A stretch of DNA of 64,000 bases, taken from Cellulomonas sp. JH27-2 (GTDB lineage Bacteria > Actinomycetota > Actinomycetes > Actinomycetales > Cellulomonadaceae). The position numbers were made by a program, and so were the translations under genes. Below the pieces are notes generated by a model, which did no database searches, had not been told where the DNA came from, and worked only from the letters and a program-made list of their open reading frames with translations. Location: contig NZ_JACYFR010000003.1 in NCBI RefSeq assembly GCF_014837175.1, forward strand, positions 372,001-436,000, in the 5' to 3' direction. Position 1 is the stretch's first letter. Every line of letters starts with the position of its first letter. Shown in pieces: positions 1 through 10,193 of the stretch.

Positions 1-935
1 ACCGTGGTCAGGTCGGGCAGCAGCAGCACGGACCGTGGGCCCGTCCCGGCCGACGAGCCGCGCCCGATCTGCGCACCGGAGCGCAGCGCGACCCACCACG
101 TGCCCGGGTCGGTCGACAGGGTGGTCAGCGCGCGGCCGCTGCGGTCCAGCACCGACGCCTGGCCGGCCATCGACGCCAGCACGCGCCCCGACCCGGCGTC
201 GAGGAGCTGCGGCTGCACCTGGCCCGTCCCTCGCTGGCCCCGCGGCAGTCGGTACGACCACCGTGCGCCGCCGTCGCTCGGGTCGACGGACGTGACGTCC
301 CAGTCGCCGTCGACCGTGCCCGAGGTCACCAGCAGCTGGTCGTCCGTCACCAGGATCGTCGAGTTGCCGCGTACGCGGCGGGAGGTCAGCACCGTCCCGG
401 TGGTGGGGTCGACGGTCCAGACGGTGCGCGACGAGAGCGCGATCAGGGCGGCCGGGGCGTCCGGGCCGGCGGTGCACACGGCCAGCGGGGTGCCCGACGA
501 CGACGTCACCGGCCGGCACCACGACCACAACGTCTCGTCGTTCGGGACGTCCACGGGTGTGCGCCACAGCAGGCGCCCGCTTGCCGAGTCGACGCCCTGC
601 AGGTGGAAGCCGTCGGCGCCGGAGCTGCCACCCAGCAGGACGCCCGCCACCGGGCGGCCGTAGACCACCGACGCCTGGTCGGCAGGCAGCGTCCACCGGG
701 CCGCGACGTGCGCATCGAGCGGCGCCAGCACGCCGGGAACCTGCGCCAGGGCGGCCAGGCGGTCCGCCGCGCGCGCGTCACCGCGCTGCTGGACGACGAC
801 GGCCGTCGCGACGATCGCCACCACCAGACCCAGTGCCCACCACCGATACCGGCGCAGCACGGAGGGCCGGTCCGGCGCCAGATCGGTCGCCGCGCCACCG
901 TCCTGCAGGTCGACCTCGGTCATCGAGGTGCGCAT
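1..935 (-). CDS. PQQ-like beta-propeller membrane protein (partial, 3' end outside window)
   Basis: The protein starts at ATG 935 and runs off the left edge of the window. A GGAGG box (953-949) lies 13 bases upstream; an in-frame ATG at 923 is the alternative start. After a short cytoplasmic tail it has one membrane segment at about residues 33-52 (WWALGLVVAIVATAVVV). An outside part follows with repeated blade-like pieces such as VDSASGRLLWRTPV, VDPTTGTVLTSRR and VDPSDGGARWSYRL. These are typical of PQQ-like (WD40-like) propellers, which in most actinobacterial membrane versions bind no cofactor. The function is unknown; a scaffold or sensor outside the membrane is an inference. It lies downstream of the LAETG surface protein gene on the same strand, separated by hairpins. 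Confidence 0.8.
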   Translation of the reverse strand, partial: MRTSMTEVDLQDGGAATDLAPDRPSVLRRYRWWALGLVVAIVATAVVVQQRGDARAADRLAALAQVPGVLAPLDAHVAARWTLPADQASVVYGRPVAGVLLGGSSGADGFHLQGVDSASGRLLWRTPVDVPNDETLWSWCRPVTSSSGTPLAVCTAGPDAPAALIALSSRTVWTVDPTTGTVLTSRRVRGNSTILVTDDQLLVTSGTVDGDWDVTSVDPSDGGARWSYRLPRGQRGTGQVQPQLLDAGSGRVLASMAGQASVLDRSGRALTTLSTDPGTWWVALRSGAQIGRGSSAGTGPRSVLLLPDLTT

Positions 936-951
936 GCGTTCGAAACTACCT

Positions 952-1015
952 CCGCCCCGCGAGGCCGGCAGGCCGCACGGGGCGGAGGAGGGGGTGATCC
1001 GGGGTCGGGCCCCGG
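952..1015 (-). terminator. Pair of GC hairpins between two surface-protein genes
   Basis: Two hairpins follow the stop of the LAETG protein gene on the minus strand. One has arms at 999-1004 and 1010-1015 (CCGGGG/CCCCGG). The other is nested: outer arms at 952-959 and 978-985 (CCGCCCCG/CGGGGCGG) enclose GGCC-ggca-GGCC. No T-tract follows, as is usual for GC-rich actinobacterial terminators. The second hairpin touches the ribosome-binding site of the propeller gene, so it might also affect its translation. Confidence 0.5.
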
Positions 1016-1022
1016 TGGTACG

Positions 1023-2744
1023 TCAGGCCCGGCGGCGCCGCACCAGCACCAGGCCGGCGCCGACGATCAGCAGCAGCGCGCCGCCGATCACGAGCGGGGC
1101 GACGTTCGAGCCCGTCTCCGCGAGCTCGCCGGTCGGGTCGTCCACGGGGACGACGGCCACGAGCGCGACCTTCTCGACGTGCTCGTCGCCCAGCACGTCG
1201 GTGGCCGTCACGACCAGGGTGTGGTCGCCGGCCGTCACGTCCGACGGGATCGTCACGGCCACCGCGGCGATGCCGTCCTCGTCGGCCGTGGCGGTGCCGA
1301 GCGTCGTGGGCGACGAGTGCAGGACGAACGAGACCTTCGTGCCCGGCAGCAGCCCGGCGGCGACGGCCTCGAGCTCCTGCCCGCGGTGGATCTCCGTGAC
1401 CTCGTTGCCGTCCTCGTCGAGCAGCGCCGCGTCGAACGTGCTGGGCGCGACGACGAAGTGGCCGACCTCGGACGCGCTGCGGAAGTCGGGCTCGGTCTCC
1501 TCGAGGACGGCCTGGACGGTGTGGTCGCCCGCCGTGGTCGGCGCCGCGAACGTGACGACGGCGGTCTCGTCGTCGGCCGTCTCGATGTCGACGTCCTTGG
1601 CCTTGAGCGCCTTGCCGTCGACGTAGATCTTCAGCTCTCCGGCGTCGATCATGTCGGCGATGTCCTGGGGCTCGGCGACGAGCGTGAAGCCGATCCACGA
1701 GATGGAGACGCGCACGAGGTTCTCGACACCCTCGCCCGCACGGTACGGGCCCGGGTCGACGGCCAGGTCGATCGGCGCCTTCAGCCCGCCCACCGTCAGG
1801 TCCTTCGACGCGCTCCGCAGGGTCGTGGTCGTGTCGCCGACCTTGAGCTCGGCGACGAGCACCACCGAGAAGGTCTGGTCCTTCGAGATGTCGTCCTCGC
1901 CCATCGTGAGAAGGACCGGGGTGACGATCGGGACGTCGACCGTGCCGTCGGCCGCGACGTCCGCGCTCTCGAGCTCACCCAGCTCGTCGTCGTTGACCCG
2001 CTTCCCGTCCTGGAACACCTCGGCGTGGACGGTCGAACCCGGCAGCTGGCCGGTGGCGTGGCCGTAGACCTCCGGCGAGGAGATCGGGTTCGTGACGGCC
2101 TTGCCGTTCTCGTCGACCAGCGACCACGGCAGGGTCGCCGGCAGGACGGTCAGCGGCTGCGCGTCGGCCGCCGAGTCGATCGAGTCCGGGGTGCCGGTGA
2201 ACGTCGCGGTGAGCTGGTACGCGCCGACCGTGCCGGTCACGCTCGTGGGGACGGGCAGCGTCACGGTGGCGTCGCCCGTTCCGGTGACGTCGACGGCCTT
2301 GCCGACGGCCTTGCCCGCCACGAGCAGCTGGGCCGTGCCGCTCAGGTCCGTGCCGGGGTCGGACGTCACGGTCAGTGTCGCGTCCACGTGGTCACCGGCG
2401 ACGGCCGAGACCGGGACCGCGAGGGTGCTCTTGCTGGTGGGCTGCAGGGCCTCCTGCGACGGGTCGTCGCCGGCGGGCGCCTCGCCCGCGGGCGCGATGC
2501 CGGCGGACCTCGCGGCCGGGCGGTCCGGGGCGGGGGTCGCGGCAGCCGTGGCCGACGGGGTGGCGGTGGCCGACGGGGTTGCGGTGACCGACGGGTCAGC
2601 GGTGGCCGACGCGTTCACGGACGGCGAGACGGACGGGGTCGGCTCGTCGGCGGCGTGCGCGGCGGGGGCGGCCGCGACGAGGGCGAGGACGGTCGCGAGG
2701 GCCGCGACGGGGCGCCGCAGGTGGCGCGTGCGAGAGGCGTTCAC
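1023..2744 (-). CDS. Cell-wall-anchored Ig-like repeat protein (LAETG sorting signal)
   Basis: This 573-residue protein begins with a signal peptide (residues 1-31, ending AAHAA) and a low-complexity Pro/Ser/Thr/Ala linker (about 33-95, VTATPSATATPS type). Several beta-sandwich, Ig-like segments follow, with recurring phrases such as AGDHTLVVTATD and GDHTVQAVLEE. The C-terminus is a complete sorting signal: LAETG, a hydrophobic stretch, then RRRRA. LAxTG is the form recognised by class E sortases of Actinobacteria, so covalent attachment to peptidoglycan is expected; no sortase gene is in this window. GGAG lies 9 bases before ATG 2744. Adhesion or a structural surface role is an inference. 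The ligand cannot be told. Confidence 0.85.
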   Translation of the reverse strand: MNASRTRHLRRPVAALATVLALVAAAPAAHAADEPTPSVSPSVNASATADPSVTATPSATATPSATAAATPAPDRPAARSAGIAPAGEAPAGDDPSQEALQPTSKSTLAVPVSAVAGDHVDATLTVTSDPGTDLSGTAQLLVAGKAVGKAVDVTGTGDATVTLPVPTSVTGTVGAYQLTATFTGTPDSIDSAADAQPLTVLPATLPWSLVDENGKAVTNPISSPEVYGHATGQLPGSTVHAEVFQDGKRVNDDELGELESADVAADGTVDVPIVTPVLLTMGEDDISKDQTFSVVLVAELKVGDTTTTLRSASKDLTVGGLKAPIDLAVDPGPYRAGEGVENLVRVSISWIGFTLVAEPQDIADMIDAGELKIYVDGKALKAKDVDIETADDETAVVTFAAPTTAGDHTVQAVLEETEPDFRSASEVGHFVVAPSTFDAALLDEDGNEVTEIHRGQELEAVAAGLLPGTKVSFVLHSSPTTLGTATADEDGIAAVAVTIPSDVTAGDHTLVVTATDVLGDEHVEKVALVAVVPVDDPTGELAETGSNVAPLVIGGALLLIVGAGLVLVRRRRA

Positions 2745-2833
2745 AGGGGTCTCCGAGGTTCAGCAGGTAGCGCACTATGGCACATTCCGGTGAATTCCGG
2801 GAGAACGCTCTCTCATGTCTTTGGGGCGGAGGA

Positions 2834-3572
2834 TCACAAGAGCGTGATCAAGGCCTCCACGAGCTCGTCGGGACCGTCGACGCGGTACCCGGCTGCGGTG
2901 TCGCCGGCACCCACCTTGATCGCGACGTCGCGTTCGCCGAGCACCGCGAACGCGTGCTCGTCGGTGGTGTCGTCGCCCGCGTAGACGACGGAGGTCGCCC
3001 CCAGCTCGTCGCGCAGCGCGGCCAGCGCCTCGCCCTTGCTCGCGTGCAGCACGGAGATCTCGACGACGTCCTTGCCGTGCAGCACCCCGGAGCCCAGCTC
3101 GGCGCCGAGCTCCAGCGCCGCCTGCTCGCAGGCGCGTGCGTCCTCGTCGGCCGCCAGACGCGTGTGCACGACGACGGCCGTCGGCTTGGTCTCCACCCAT
3201 GCCCCGTCGCGGCCGCGGACGATCGACGCGGCCCGGGCTCCCAGCGCGGCGAGACGGTCGGCCTCGTCGTCGGCCAGCTGGGCGACGTCGCGGTCCAGGC
3301 CGAACCGCGTGACGCGGGCGCGCTCGGCACCGTGGCTGCCGATCAGGAAGGTCCCCTCGGGGACCTCGGCCAGGGCGTGCAGGCTCTGCAGGGCGCGGCC
3401 GGAGACCAGCGCGAGGGACACGTCGGGGCGATCGGCGATCGACGCGAGCACGGGCACGCCGGCGGGGACGATCCGGGACAGCGAGGGGTCGTCCTGCAGC
3501 GGGGCGAGCGTCCCGTCGAAGTCGAGCGCGACGAGCAGGGGGCGACCGGTCTCACGGAGCGCCGTCGTGAGC

Positions 3573-3580
<8 letters not shown>
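2834..3580 (-). CDS. otsB: Trehalose-6-phosphate phosphatase OtsB
   Basis: This 248-residue HAD-superfamily phosphatase removes phosphate from trehalose-6-phosphate, the second step of trehalose synthesis. The HAD motif I is ALDFDGTLAPL near residue 20, with the nucleophile Asp and the general-acid Asp two residues later. Motif II lies in LALVSGRAL, and the late YAGDDTTDEHAF holds the metal-binding acids. Length and motifs match ordinary bacterial OtsB. The start overlaps the end of otsA by 8 bases, so the two are translationally coupled. Trehalose acts as a compatible solute and stress protectant in actinobacteria. Confidence 0.95.
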
Positions 3581-5012
<1,432 letters not shown>

Positions 5013-5112
5013 AGCATCAACTCCTTGGGATCTGCGTCGACCTTAGTCTCCCGACGCCGGCCCTGCCCGGGCTCCCGGGGATTCGCGCCCGGTCCCGCTA
5101 CGGTCAGGGGCC

Positions 5113-6861
5113 ATGGAGCGGATCGGGCTGACGCCGGGGTCGGAGATCGGCGGGTACACCGTCGTGGCTCCGCTGGGCTCGGGCGGCATGGGGACGGTGT
5201 ACCGGGCGGTCGACGGCGGCGGCACGGCCGTCGCGCTCAAGCTGCTCCACCCGCACGTGGGGGCCGACGCGACGGCGCGCGAGCGGCTGCGGCGCGAGGT
5301 CGCCGCCCTGCAGCGGTTGCGGCACCCGGCGGTGGCCGCGGTCCTGGACGCGGAGGCCGACTCGACCGAGGCGTTCATCGTCACCGAGCTGGTGGACGGC
5401 GAGAACCTGGCCGACCACGTGCGCGAGCGCGGGCCGCTGGACGCCGACGACCTCCTGACGCTCGCGACCGGGCTGCTCGACGCGCTCACGGCCGTGCACG
5501 GGGCGGGCGTGGTGCACCGCGACCTCAAGCCGTCGAACGTCCTGGTGACCGACGACGGCCCGGTGCTCATCGACTTCGGCATCGCGCAGGCGGCCGACGA
5601 CCCCGAGATCACGTCGACCGGGCTCGTGGTCGGCTCGCCGGGGTACCTCGCGCCCGAGCTGCTGGACGGCGGCGAACCGTCCGCGGGCAGCGACCTGTGG
5701 GGGTGGGCCGCGGTGCTCGCGTTCGCGGCGACGGGTCGGCCCCCGTTCGGGTCGGGTCGGCTCGAGGGGGTCCTGGCGCGCTCGAGCGCCGGGGAGGTGG
5801 ACGTCGACGGGCTCGGCGTCCTGACCGCCGCGACGCTGCACGGTGCCCTCGCGCCGGACGCCGACGAACGGACGTCGCCCGACGACGTGATCGCCGCGCT
5901 CACCGCCGTCGCGGCCGAGGGTGACCTGCCGCCCGACGAGGACGGCACCGTCGTGATGGACGCGGGGATCGCCGCCGCCGTGCCGCTGGCCGGCGCCACG
6001 ACGGTGATCGCCGCCGAGGACCCGCCGACGGCGGAGGTCGCGCTGCCGGCCGGTGAGACGACGGTGCTCGTCGCCCCGGACACCGCCGACGCGCACGACG
6101 GCCGGACGGTCGCGATGCCGGTGGATCTCACCAAGCCTGACGAGGTCGACGACTTCGACGAGGACGGCGAGGAGGATCCCGACAGCGTCGACTGGATCGA
6201 GGACGACCTCGACGCGAGCGAGGGCCGTGGCCCGGAGGGCTCCGGCTACGTGCGGCCCCCGGCCCGGCGGCGCTGGGGCTCTGTCCTCGCGCTGGGCCTG
6301 CTGGTCGGGACGGCCGCGATGCTCTTCCCGCTCGTCGTCCTGCTCGTCGTCGGCGCGCTGCTGCTCGTCGAACGGGCCATCGGCTCGACGGTCGAGGCGA
6401 TGCACACGCGCCGCGAACGGGCGGGGGTGCGGCGCTCCGACGCCGCACGCGCGGCGGCCGCGAGCCCCTGGCACCTGCTGCGGGCGGCGTTGGGGCTGGT
6501 CCCGGCGCTGCTGGTGGCGGGCAGCGTCCTCGTCATCGTGGTCGGGGTCGTGTGGTGGCTGTTCGACCAGGGCACGTGGGTGCTCGGCGACCTGACGTCG
6601 GGCGACGTCGTGACCGGGCTCGAGGCGTCGATCCTGTGCGGGTCCCTGGTGCTGCTCGCGGTGCTCATCGTGTGGTTCGGGCCGCTGTCGCACATGACGC
6701 GGACCGGCGCGAGGCGGGTCCTGCACGTCGTGGCCCCCGGCCGGCTGGGGGCGGCGGTGCTCGTGCTGGTGTGCCTGATCGGGTCCGCGATCTTCGTCTC
6801 GCTGGCCGTCAACGGCGCCGACATCACGTGGTGGCCGCTCGACGCACCCACCTATCCCTGA
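5113..6861 (+). CDS. Serine/threonine protein kinase with multi-pass membrane tail
   Basis: Residues 1 to about 270 form a Hanks-type kinase. They contain the Gly-rich loop GSGGMGTVY (22-30), the ATP-anchoring Lys43 in VALK, the catalytic loop HRDLKPSN (Asp137) and DFG (154-156). An acidic linker of about 110 residues follows (DDFDEDGEEDPD). The last 190 residues hold about five hydrophobic segments (for example VLALGLLVGTAAMLF and VLIVIVGVVWWLF region). There are no PASTA repeats, unlike PknB. TACGGT lies 8 bases before the ATG, together with a weak AGGGG. A signal-transducing membrane kinase is clear; its signal is unknown. The next two genes on the same strand code for a small membrane protein and a DsbA-like protein. 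Confidence 0.9.
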   Translation: MERIGLTPGSEIGGYTVVAPLGSGGMGTVYRAVDGGGTAVALKLLHPHVGADATARERLRREVAALQRLRHPAVAAVLDAEADSTEAFIVTELVDGENLADHVRERGPLDADDLLTLATGLLDALTAVHGAGVVHRDLKPSNVLVTDDGPVLIDFGIAQAADDPEITSTGLVVGSPGYLAPELLDGGEPSAGSDLWGWAAVLAFAATGRPPFGSGRLEGVLARSSAGEVDVDGLGVLTAATLHGALAPDADERTSPDDVIAALTAVAAEGDLPPDEDGTVVMDAGIAAAVPLAGATTVIAAEDPPTAEVALPAGETTVLVAPDTADAHDGRTVAMPVDLTKPDEVDDFDEDGEEDPDSVDWIEDDLDASEGRGPEGSGYVRPPARRRWGSVLALGLLVGTAAMLFPLVVLLVVGALLLVERAIGSTVEAMHTRRERAGVRRSDAARAAAASPWHLLRAALGLVPALLVAGSVLVIVVGVVWWLFDQGTWVLGDLTSGDVVTGLEASILCGSLVLLAVLIVWFGPLSHMTRTGARRVLHVVAPGRLGAAVLVLVCLIGSAIFVSLAVNGADITWWPLDAPTYP

Positions 6862-6907
6862 CGCCCACGGGTCCCGCCCCTCAAGTCGTACCCCTACGCT
6901 GTCCCCC

Positions 6908-7402
6908 ATGCGCGCGCGACGAGGGCCACGTCTGGCCCCCGCGCGCCCCGTGCTGGCCGGCCTCGTCGGGCTCACCGCGCTGCTGCTCGGGGCCGTCAGC
7001 GTGGTGTCCAGCCGGATCGTGCTGCACAGCTGCGTCGCGGCCGACGGGGCCACCGGCATGCTCGGGATGCGGCTCGCGATCCTGCGCCGCGTCGCCGACT
7101 GCCCCGACGGCTCGCTGGGCCTCGCGCCCACCGGCGCCGGCGCGGTCATGCTCCTCAGCGTCGCCGTCCCGCTCGTCGTCGCGTCCGCCGCGGTCGCGCT
7201 CGCGGGCCTGAGCCTGCTGGCGCTCGTCGGACGCGCCGCCCGCGCGGTCCAGCACCTGCTGCGGCCGCTCGTCGCGCTCGTCGTCGCCACCCTGACCTTC
7301 CCGGCGTGGCGGCCCGCCGCGCCGGCGGCCGTCGTCCACCCGCCGCTGCGGCGGGAGCTGGTGGCGAGCATCGCGCGCCGCGGACCGCCGCTCGCGGTCT
7401 GA
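6908..7402 (+). CDS. Small three-segment membrane protein of unknown function
   Basis: This 164-residue protein has three predicted membrane segments, at about residues 12-32 (VLAGLVGLTALLLGAVSVV), 78-108 and 118-138. Between the first two lies an outside loop with two Cys (LHSCVAAD and VADCPDG) that could pair. I do not recognise the family. TACGCT ends 7 bases before ATG 6908 and no ribosome-binding site is present, so a leaderless transcript is likely. It sits between the kinase and the DsbA-like gene. Its Cys pair could be a target of that neighbour, which is an inference only. Confidence 0.7.
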   Translation: MRARRGPRLAPARPVLAGLVGLTALLLGAVSVVSSRIVLHSCVAADGATGMLGMRLAILRRVADCPDGSLGLAPTGAGAVMLLSVAVPLVVASAAVALAGLSLLALVGRAARAVQHLLRPLVALVVATLTFPAWRPAAPAAVVHPPLRRELVASIARRGPPLAV

Positions 7403-7461
7403 CACCCGCCCGCTCGTCCGCCCTGCCCTCTCAGACCTGCACTTCCAGACCCAGGAGCATC

Positions 7462-8361
7462 ATGCCCACCAACGACCCCAAGCCCAGCAAGAACCAGCGC
7501 CGCGACGAGGCGCGCGAGAAGGCCCGCCAGCTGCGCATCGCGCAGGAGCGCAAGGCCAAGCGCACCCGGATCGCCGTCATCGTCGTCGGCGCCGTCGCTC
7601 TGGTCGCCCTCGGCCTCGTCGTCGCCTTCATCATGAAGCAGAACTCCGACAAGGCGGAGCAGTACGCCAACGTCGCCTACGGCGGCGGCGGGTCCGACGT
7701 CGTCGCGCCCGCGACGGCCGACGTGACCGCACCGTCCACCGCCGACGGCAACTTCATCCCCGTGTCGAAGGACGGCGTCGGCAAGGCCGCAGCCGGCGGC
7801 TCGGCGACGCTGAGCATCTACTTCGACCTGCAGTGCCCCATCTGCGCGCAGTTCGACTCCATCAACGGCGCCGACCTCGACGCGCTGGCGAAGGAGGACG
7901 GGATCACCGTCAAGTACTTCCCGGTCTCGTTCCTCGACAGTGCATCGAACGGCACGCACTACTCCAACCGCGCGGCCAACGCGGCGTCGATCGTCGCCGA
8001 CAAGGACCCGGAGCACTTCTCCCCGTTCATCACCAAGCTCTACGAGCAGCAGCCGGCCGAGAACACGGACGGGCTGACCGACGAGAAGATCGCCGAGATC
8101 GCCACCGAGGCCGGCGTCCCGTCGTCAGTGTCCGACACGTTCACCGACACCGTCGACGGCACGTACAAGGTCGAGGGTTCCGACGCGGAGAAGAAGGGCA
8201 CGTGGCGCACCTTCGCGCCGTGGATCGCCGCGAACACGGGCCTGACCGACAAGATCGACAAGTTCGGCACGCCGTACGTGCTGATCAACGACACCAAGTT
8301 CGAGAACTGGAGCACGCCCGGCGCGCTCAAGACGGCCGTCGAGGCCGCCGCCAAGGGCTGA
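7462..8361 (+). CDS. Membrane-anchored DsbA-like thioredoxin-fold protein
   Basis: This 299-residue protein has a basic N-terminus rich in Lys/Arg (residues 1-33) and a single membrane anchor at about 34-56 (IAVIVVGAVALVALGLVV). Its external thioredoxin-fold domain carries the active site CPIC (Cys125-Cys128) in the context FDLQCPICAQF. The C-terminal part has the cis-Pro region FGTPYVLIN. This is the DsbA/thioredoxin_4 type that makes or exchanges disulfides in exported proteins. The start is ATG 7462 because GGAG lies 5 bases upstream; an upstream extension of the same frame has no support. A strong terminator follows. Confidence 0.9.
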   Translation: MPTNDPKPSKNQRRDEAREKARQLRIAQERKAKRTRIAVIVVGAVALVALGLVVAFIMKQNSDKAEQYANVAYGGGGSDVVAPATADVTAPSTADGNFIPVSKDGVGKAAAGGSATLSIYFDLQCPICAQFDSINGADLDALAKEDGITVKYFPVSFLDSASNGTHYSNRAANAASIVADKDPEHFSPFITKLYEQQPAENTDGLTDEKIAEIATEAGVPSSVSDTFTDTVDGTYKVEGSDAEKKGTWRTFAPWIAANTGLTDKIDKFGTPYVLINDTKFENWSTPGALKTAVEAAAKG

Positions 8362-8370
8362 CGCTCTCCG

Positions 8371-8404
8371 AGGCCCGGCCCCGCTTCGTCGCGGGGCCGG
8401 GCCT
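8371..8404 (+). terminator. Strong hairpin terminator after the DsbA-like gene
   Basis: A perfect 14-bp stem (8371-8384 with 8391-8404, AGGCCCGGCCCCGC and its complement) encloses the loop TTCGTC. It starts 10 bases after the stop codon. No T-tract follows. It separates the upstream genes from tRNA-Thr. Confidence 0.85.
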
Positions 8405-8423
8405 CGGTACGCTTGCCCCGCCC

Positions 8424-8497
8424 GCCTCCTTAGCTCAGTCGGCCAGAGCACCTGTCTTGTAAACAGGGGGTCGTCGGTTCGAATCCGACAGGGGGCT
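8424..8497 (+). tRNA. tRNA-Thr, anticodon UGU
   Basis: The 74-base cloverleaf folds by eye. The acceptor stem is GCCTCCT with AGGGGGC (one G-T pair). The D arm is GCTC/GAGC. The anticodon stem CCTGT/ACAGG carries the loop CTTGTAA, which gives anticodon UGU and reads ACA. The T arm is GTCGG-TTCGAAT-CCGAC. The discriminator base is T and CCA is not encoded, which is common in Actinobacteria. Confidence 0.97.
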
Positions 8498-8524
8498 CCG
8501 ATACGTCTCGCCTACGCGAGCCGA

Positions 8525-10123
8525 TCAGCCCACGCGGCACAGCAGCACGACGACGTCGTCGCGCACGTCGCCCGTGAGCAAGTGATCGAGCAGCCCGTCG
8601 ACCGCGTCGTCGAGACCGGTATCCCGGAGAACGGGGGCGTGCTCGCGCAGTCGGGCGAGGTCGGTTCGCAGGCCGGTGCCACGACGTTCGACCAGGCCGT
8701 CGGTGTAGAGCAGGAGCAGGTCACCCGTCGTGACCGCGGCCGTGGCGTCGACGCGCTCGCCACCGTCCAGCCCGAGCGGGGTGCCGCGTCCGCCCAGCAC
8801 CCACTCGGCCCCGGTGGCGGTGACCAGGACGGGGGGAAGATGTCCCGCGGCGGCGTGCGTGAAGGTGCCGGCGGCCTCGTCGAGGACGCCGACGAAGACG
8901 GTGGTGAACTCCGCTCCGGCCAGCGTGCGGGCGTAGCGGTCCAGCCCGGAGAGCGTGGCCGCGGGTCCGCCGTGCTCGAGGAGCAGGGCGCGTGCCGCGC
9001 TGCGCAGCTGGCCCATGACCGCTGCGGCGGCGAGCCCGTGCCCGACGCAGTCGCCGACCACGAGGCCGCGCCTGCCCCCGGGCAGCTCGACGACGTCGAA
9101 CCAGTCGCCGCCCACCGTGAGTCGACCGTCGGCGGGCCGGTACCGCACCACGGCGCCGGTGAGGTCGCGTGGCGAGGGGAGCATGGCCTCCTGCAGTGCG
9201 CGGCTCACGGTCGAGACCTCGTCGAGCTCGCGCATCCGACGGATGGTCGCGGTCAGCGCGCTGCCGACCGCGGCCGCGACGAGGTGCAGGAACTCACGGT
9301 TGGCGTCGTCGAACGGGCGCCCGGGCGCCGCCTCGAGCACGATCACGCCCGAGGCCTCGGCATCGCGGGCATCCGTGAGCGCGGTGGCGACCGTCGTACC
9401 CACGGTCAAGGCACCCCGGCCGTCCGCGACGGCCGCCAGCTGCGGTCCGGGGATCTCGCGTCGAGGCGTGCCGGTGCTCCCGACCAGCCGGAGGTCGTCG
9501 TCCTCGCGCAGGTGGACCGCCGCGTACGCGACGTCGGGGCTCGCACCCAGGGCCCGCAGGGCTGCGTGCACCTGGTCGTCGGGACCGCCGAGGGTCGCCG
9601 CCAGCGCCGTCGCCATCGTGGTCAGGGTGGACAGCCGCCGCGCCGCCACGACGCGGTCCGTGGTCTCGGTGGCGATGTCCAGGACGCCGCGCACGTGGCC
9701 GAGGTCGTCGAGCAGGGGACTGTAGGAGTAGCTGAAGGCCGTCTCCTCGGTGAAGCCCGAGCGGTCCATCAGCAGCGGCTGGTCGACGACCCACGTGGCG
9801 ACGCCCGTCGTGAGCACCTGGCGGAAGCTGGGCTCGATGTCGTCCCAGATCTCGCCCCACACCTCCTTGGCGGGCGCTCCCATGGCGGCGGGGTGCTTCT
9901 CGGTGCCCAGCATCGGCAGGTAGCCGTCGTTGTAGATCATGGTGAGCTCGTCGCCCCACGCGATCATCACGGGGAACCGGGTGCTGAAGCAGAGATTCAC
10001 AGCCGTGCGCAGCGAGGGCGGCCAGGTGGCGGGAGGGCCGAGGGGCGTGGACTCCCAGGTGACCGCACGCGCGACCGCACCGCTGTCGCTCCCGGCCGTC
10101 GCCGCCTCGAACCAGGCCTCCAC
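8525..10123 (-). CDS. PAS/GAF-SpoIIE (PP2C-type) phosphatase
   Basis: This 532-residue soluble protein has three parts. Residues about 15-160 are PAS-like (WGDELTMIYNDGYLPMLG, DIATETTDR). About 160-300 are GAF-like. About 315-530 are a SpoIIE phosphatase domain with metal-binding signatures GGDWFDVVELPGG, VVGDCVGHGLAAAAVMGQL, LLYTDGLVERRG and a late DDVVVLLCR. Such proteins dephosphorylate anti-anti-sigma factors in partner-switching stress pathways. No partner gene is adjacent, so the target is unknown. The start is GTG 10123, with TACCCT (10135-10130) 6 bases before it and no ribosome-binding site. It ends close to tRNA-Thr, which lies on the other strand. Confidence 0.9.
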   Translation of the reverse strand: MEAWFEAATAGSDSGAVARAVTWESTPLGPPATWPPSLRTAVNLCFSTRFPVMIAWGDELTMIYNDGYLPMLGTEKHPAAMGAPAKEVWGEIWDDIEPSFRQVLTTGVATWVVDQPLLMDRSGFTEETAFSYSYSPLLDDLGHVRGVLDIATETTDRVVAARRLSTLTTMATALAATLGGPDDQVHAALRALGASPDVAYAAVHLREDDDLRLVGSTGTPRREIPGPQLAAVADGRGALTVGTTVATALTDARDAEASGVIVLEAAPGRPFDDANREFLHLVAAAVGSALTATIRRMRELDEVSTVSRALQEAMLPSPRDLTGAVVRYRPADGRLTVGGDWFDVVELPGGRRGLVVGDCVGHGLAAAAVMGQLRSAARALLLEHGGPAATLSGLDRYARTLAGAEFTTVFVGVLDEAAGTFTHAAAGHLPPVLVTATGAEWVLGGRGTPLGLDGGERVDATAAVTTGDLLLLYTDGLVERRGTGLRTDLARLREHAPVLRDTGLDDAVDGLLDHLLTGDVRDDVVVLLCRVG

Positions 10124-10143
10124 CGCCCCAGGGTACGCACCAC

Positions 10144-10184
10144 GAAGGCCCCGACCTACACCCCTCGGGGTGGTCGGGGCCTTC
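10144..10184 (-). terminator. Hairpin terminator after alkaline phosphatase
   Basis: A perfect 13-bp stem (10144-10156 with 10172-10184) closes over an inner ACCCC/GGGGT stem. It begins 9 bases past the alkaline phosphatase stop on the minus strand and ends before the SpoIIE gene start. Confidence 0.85.
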
Positions 10185-10193
10185 GCGGGTGCG

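Noticed and set aside
603-2984. Very long open frames on the strand opposite to real genes (for example here and 5104-8016, minus)
   Set aside because: They are Arg/Gly-rich shadow frames created by high GC. The opposite strand encodes proteins with signal peptides, kinase motifs or sorting signals in the same interval.
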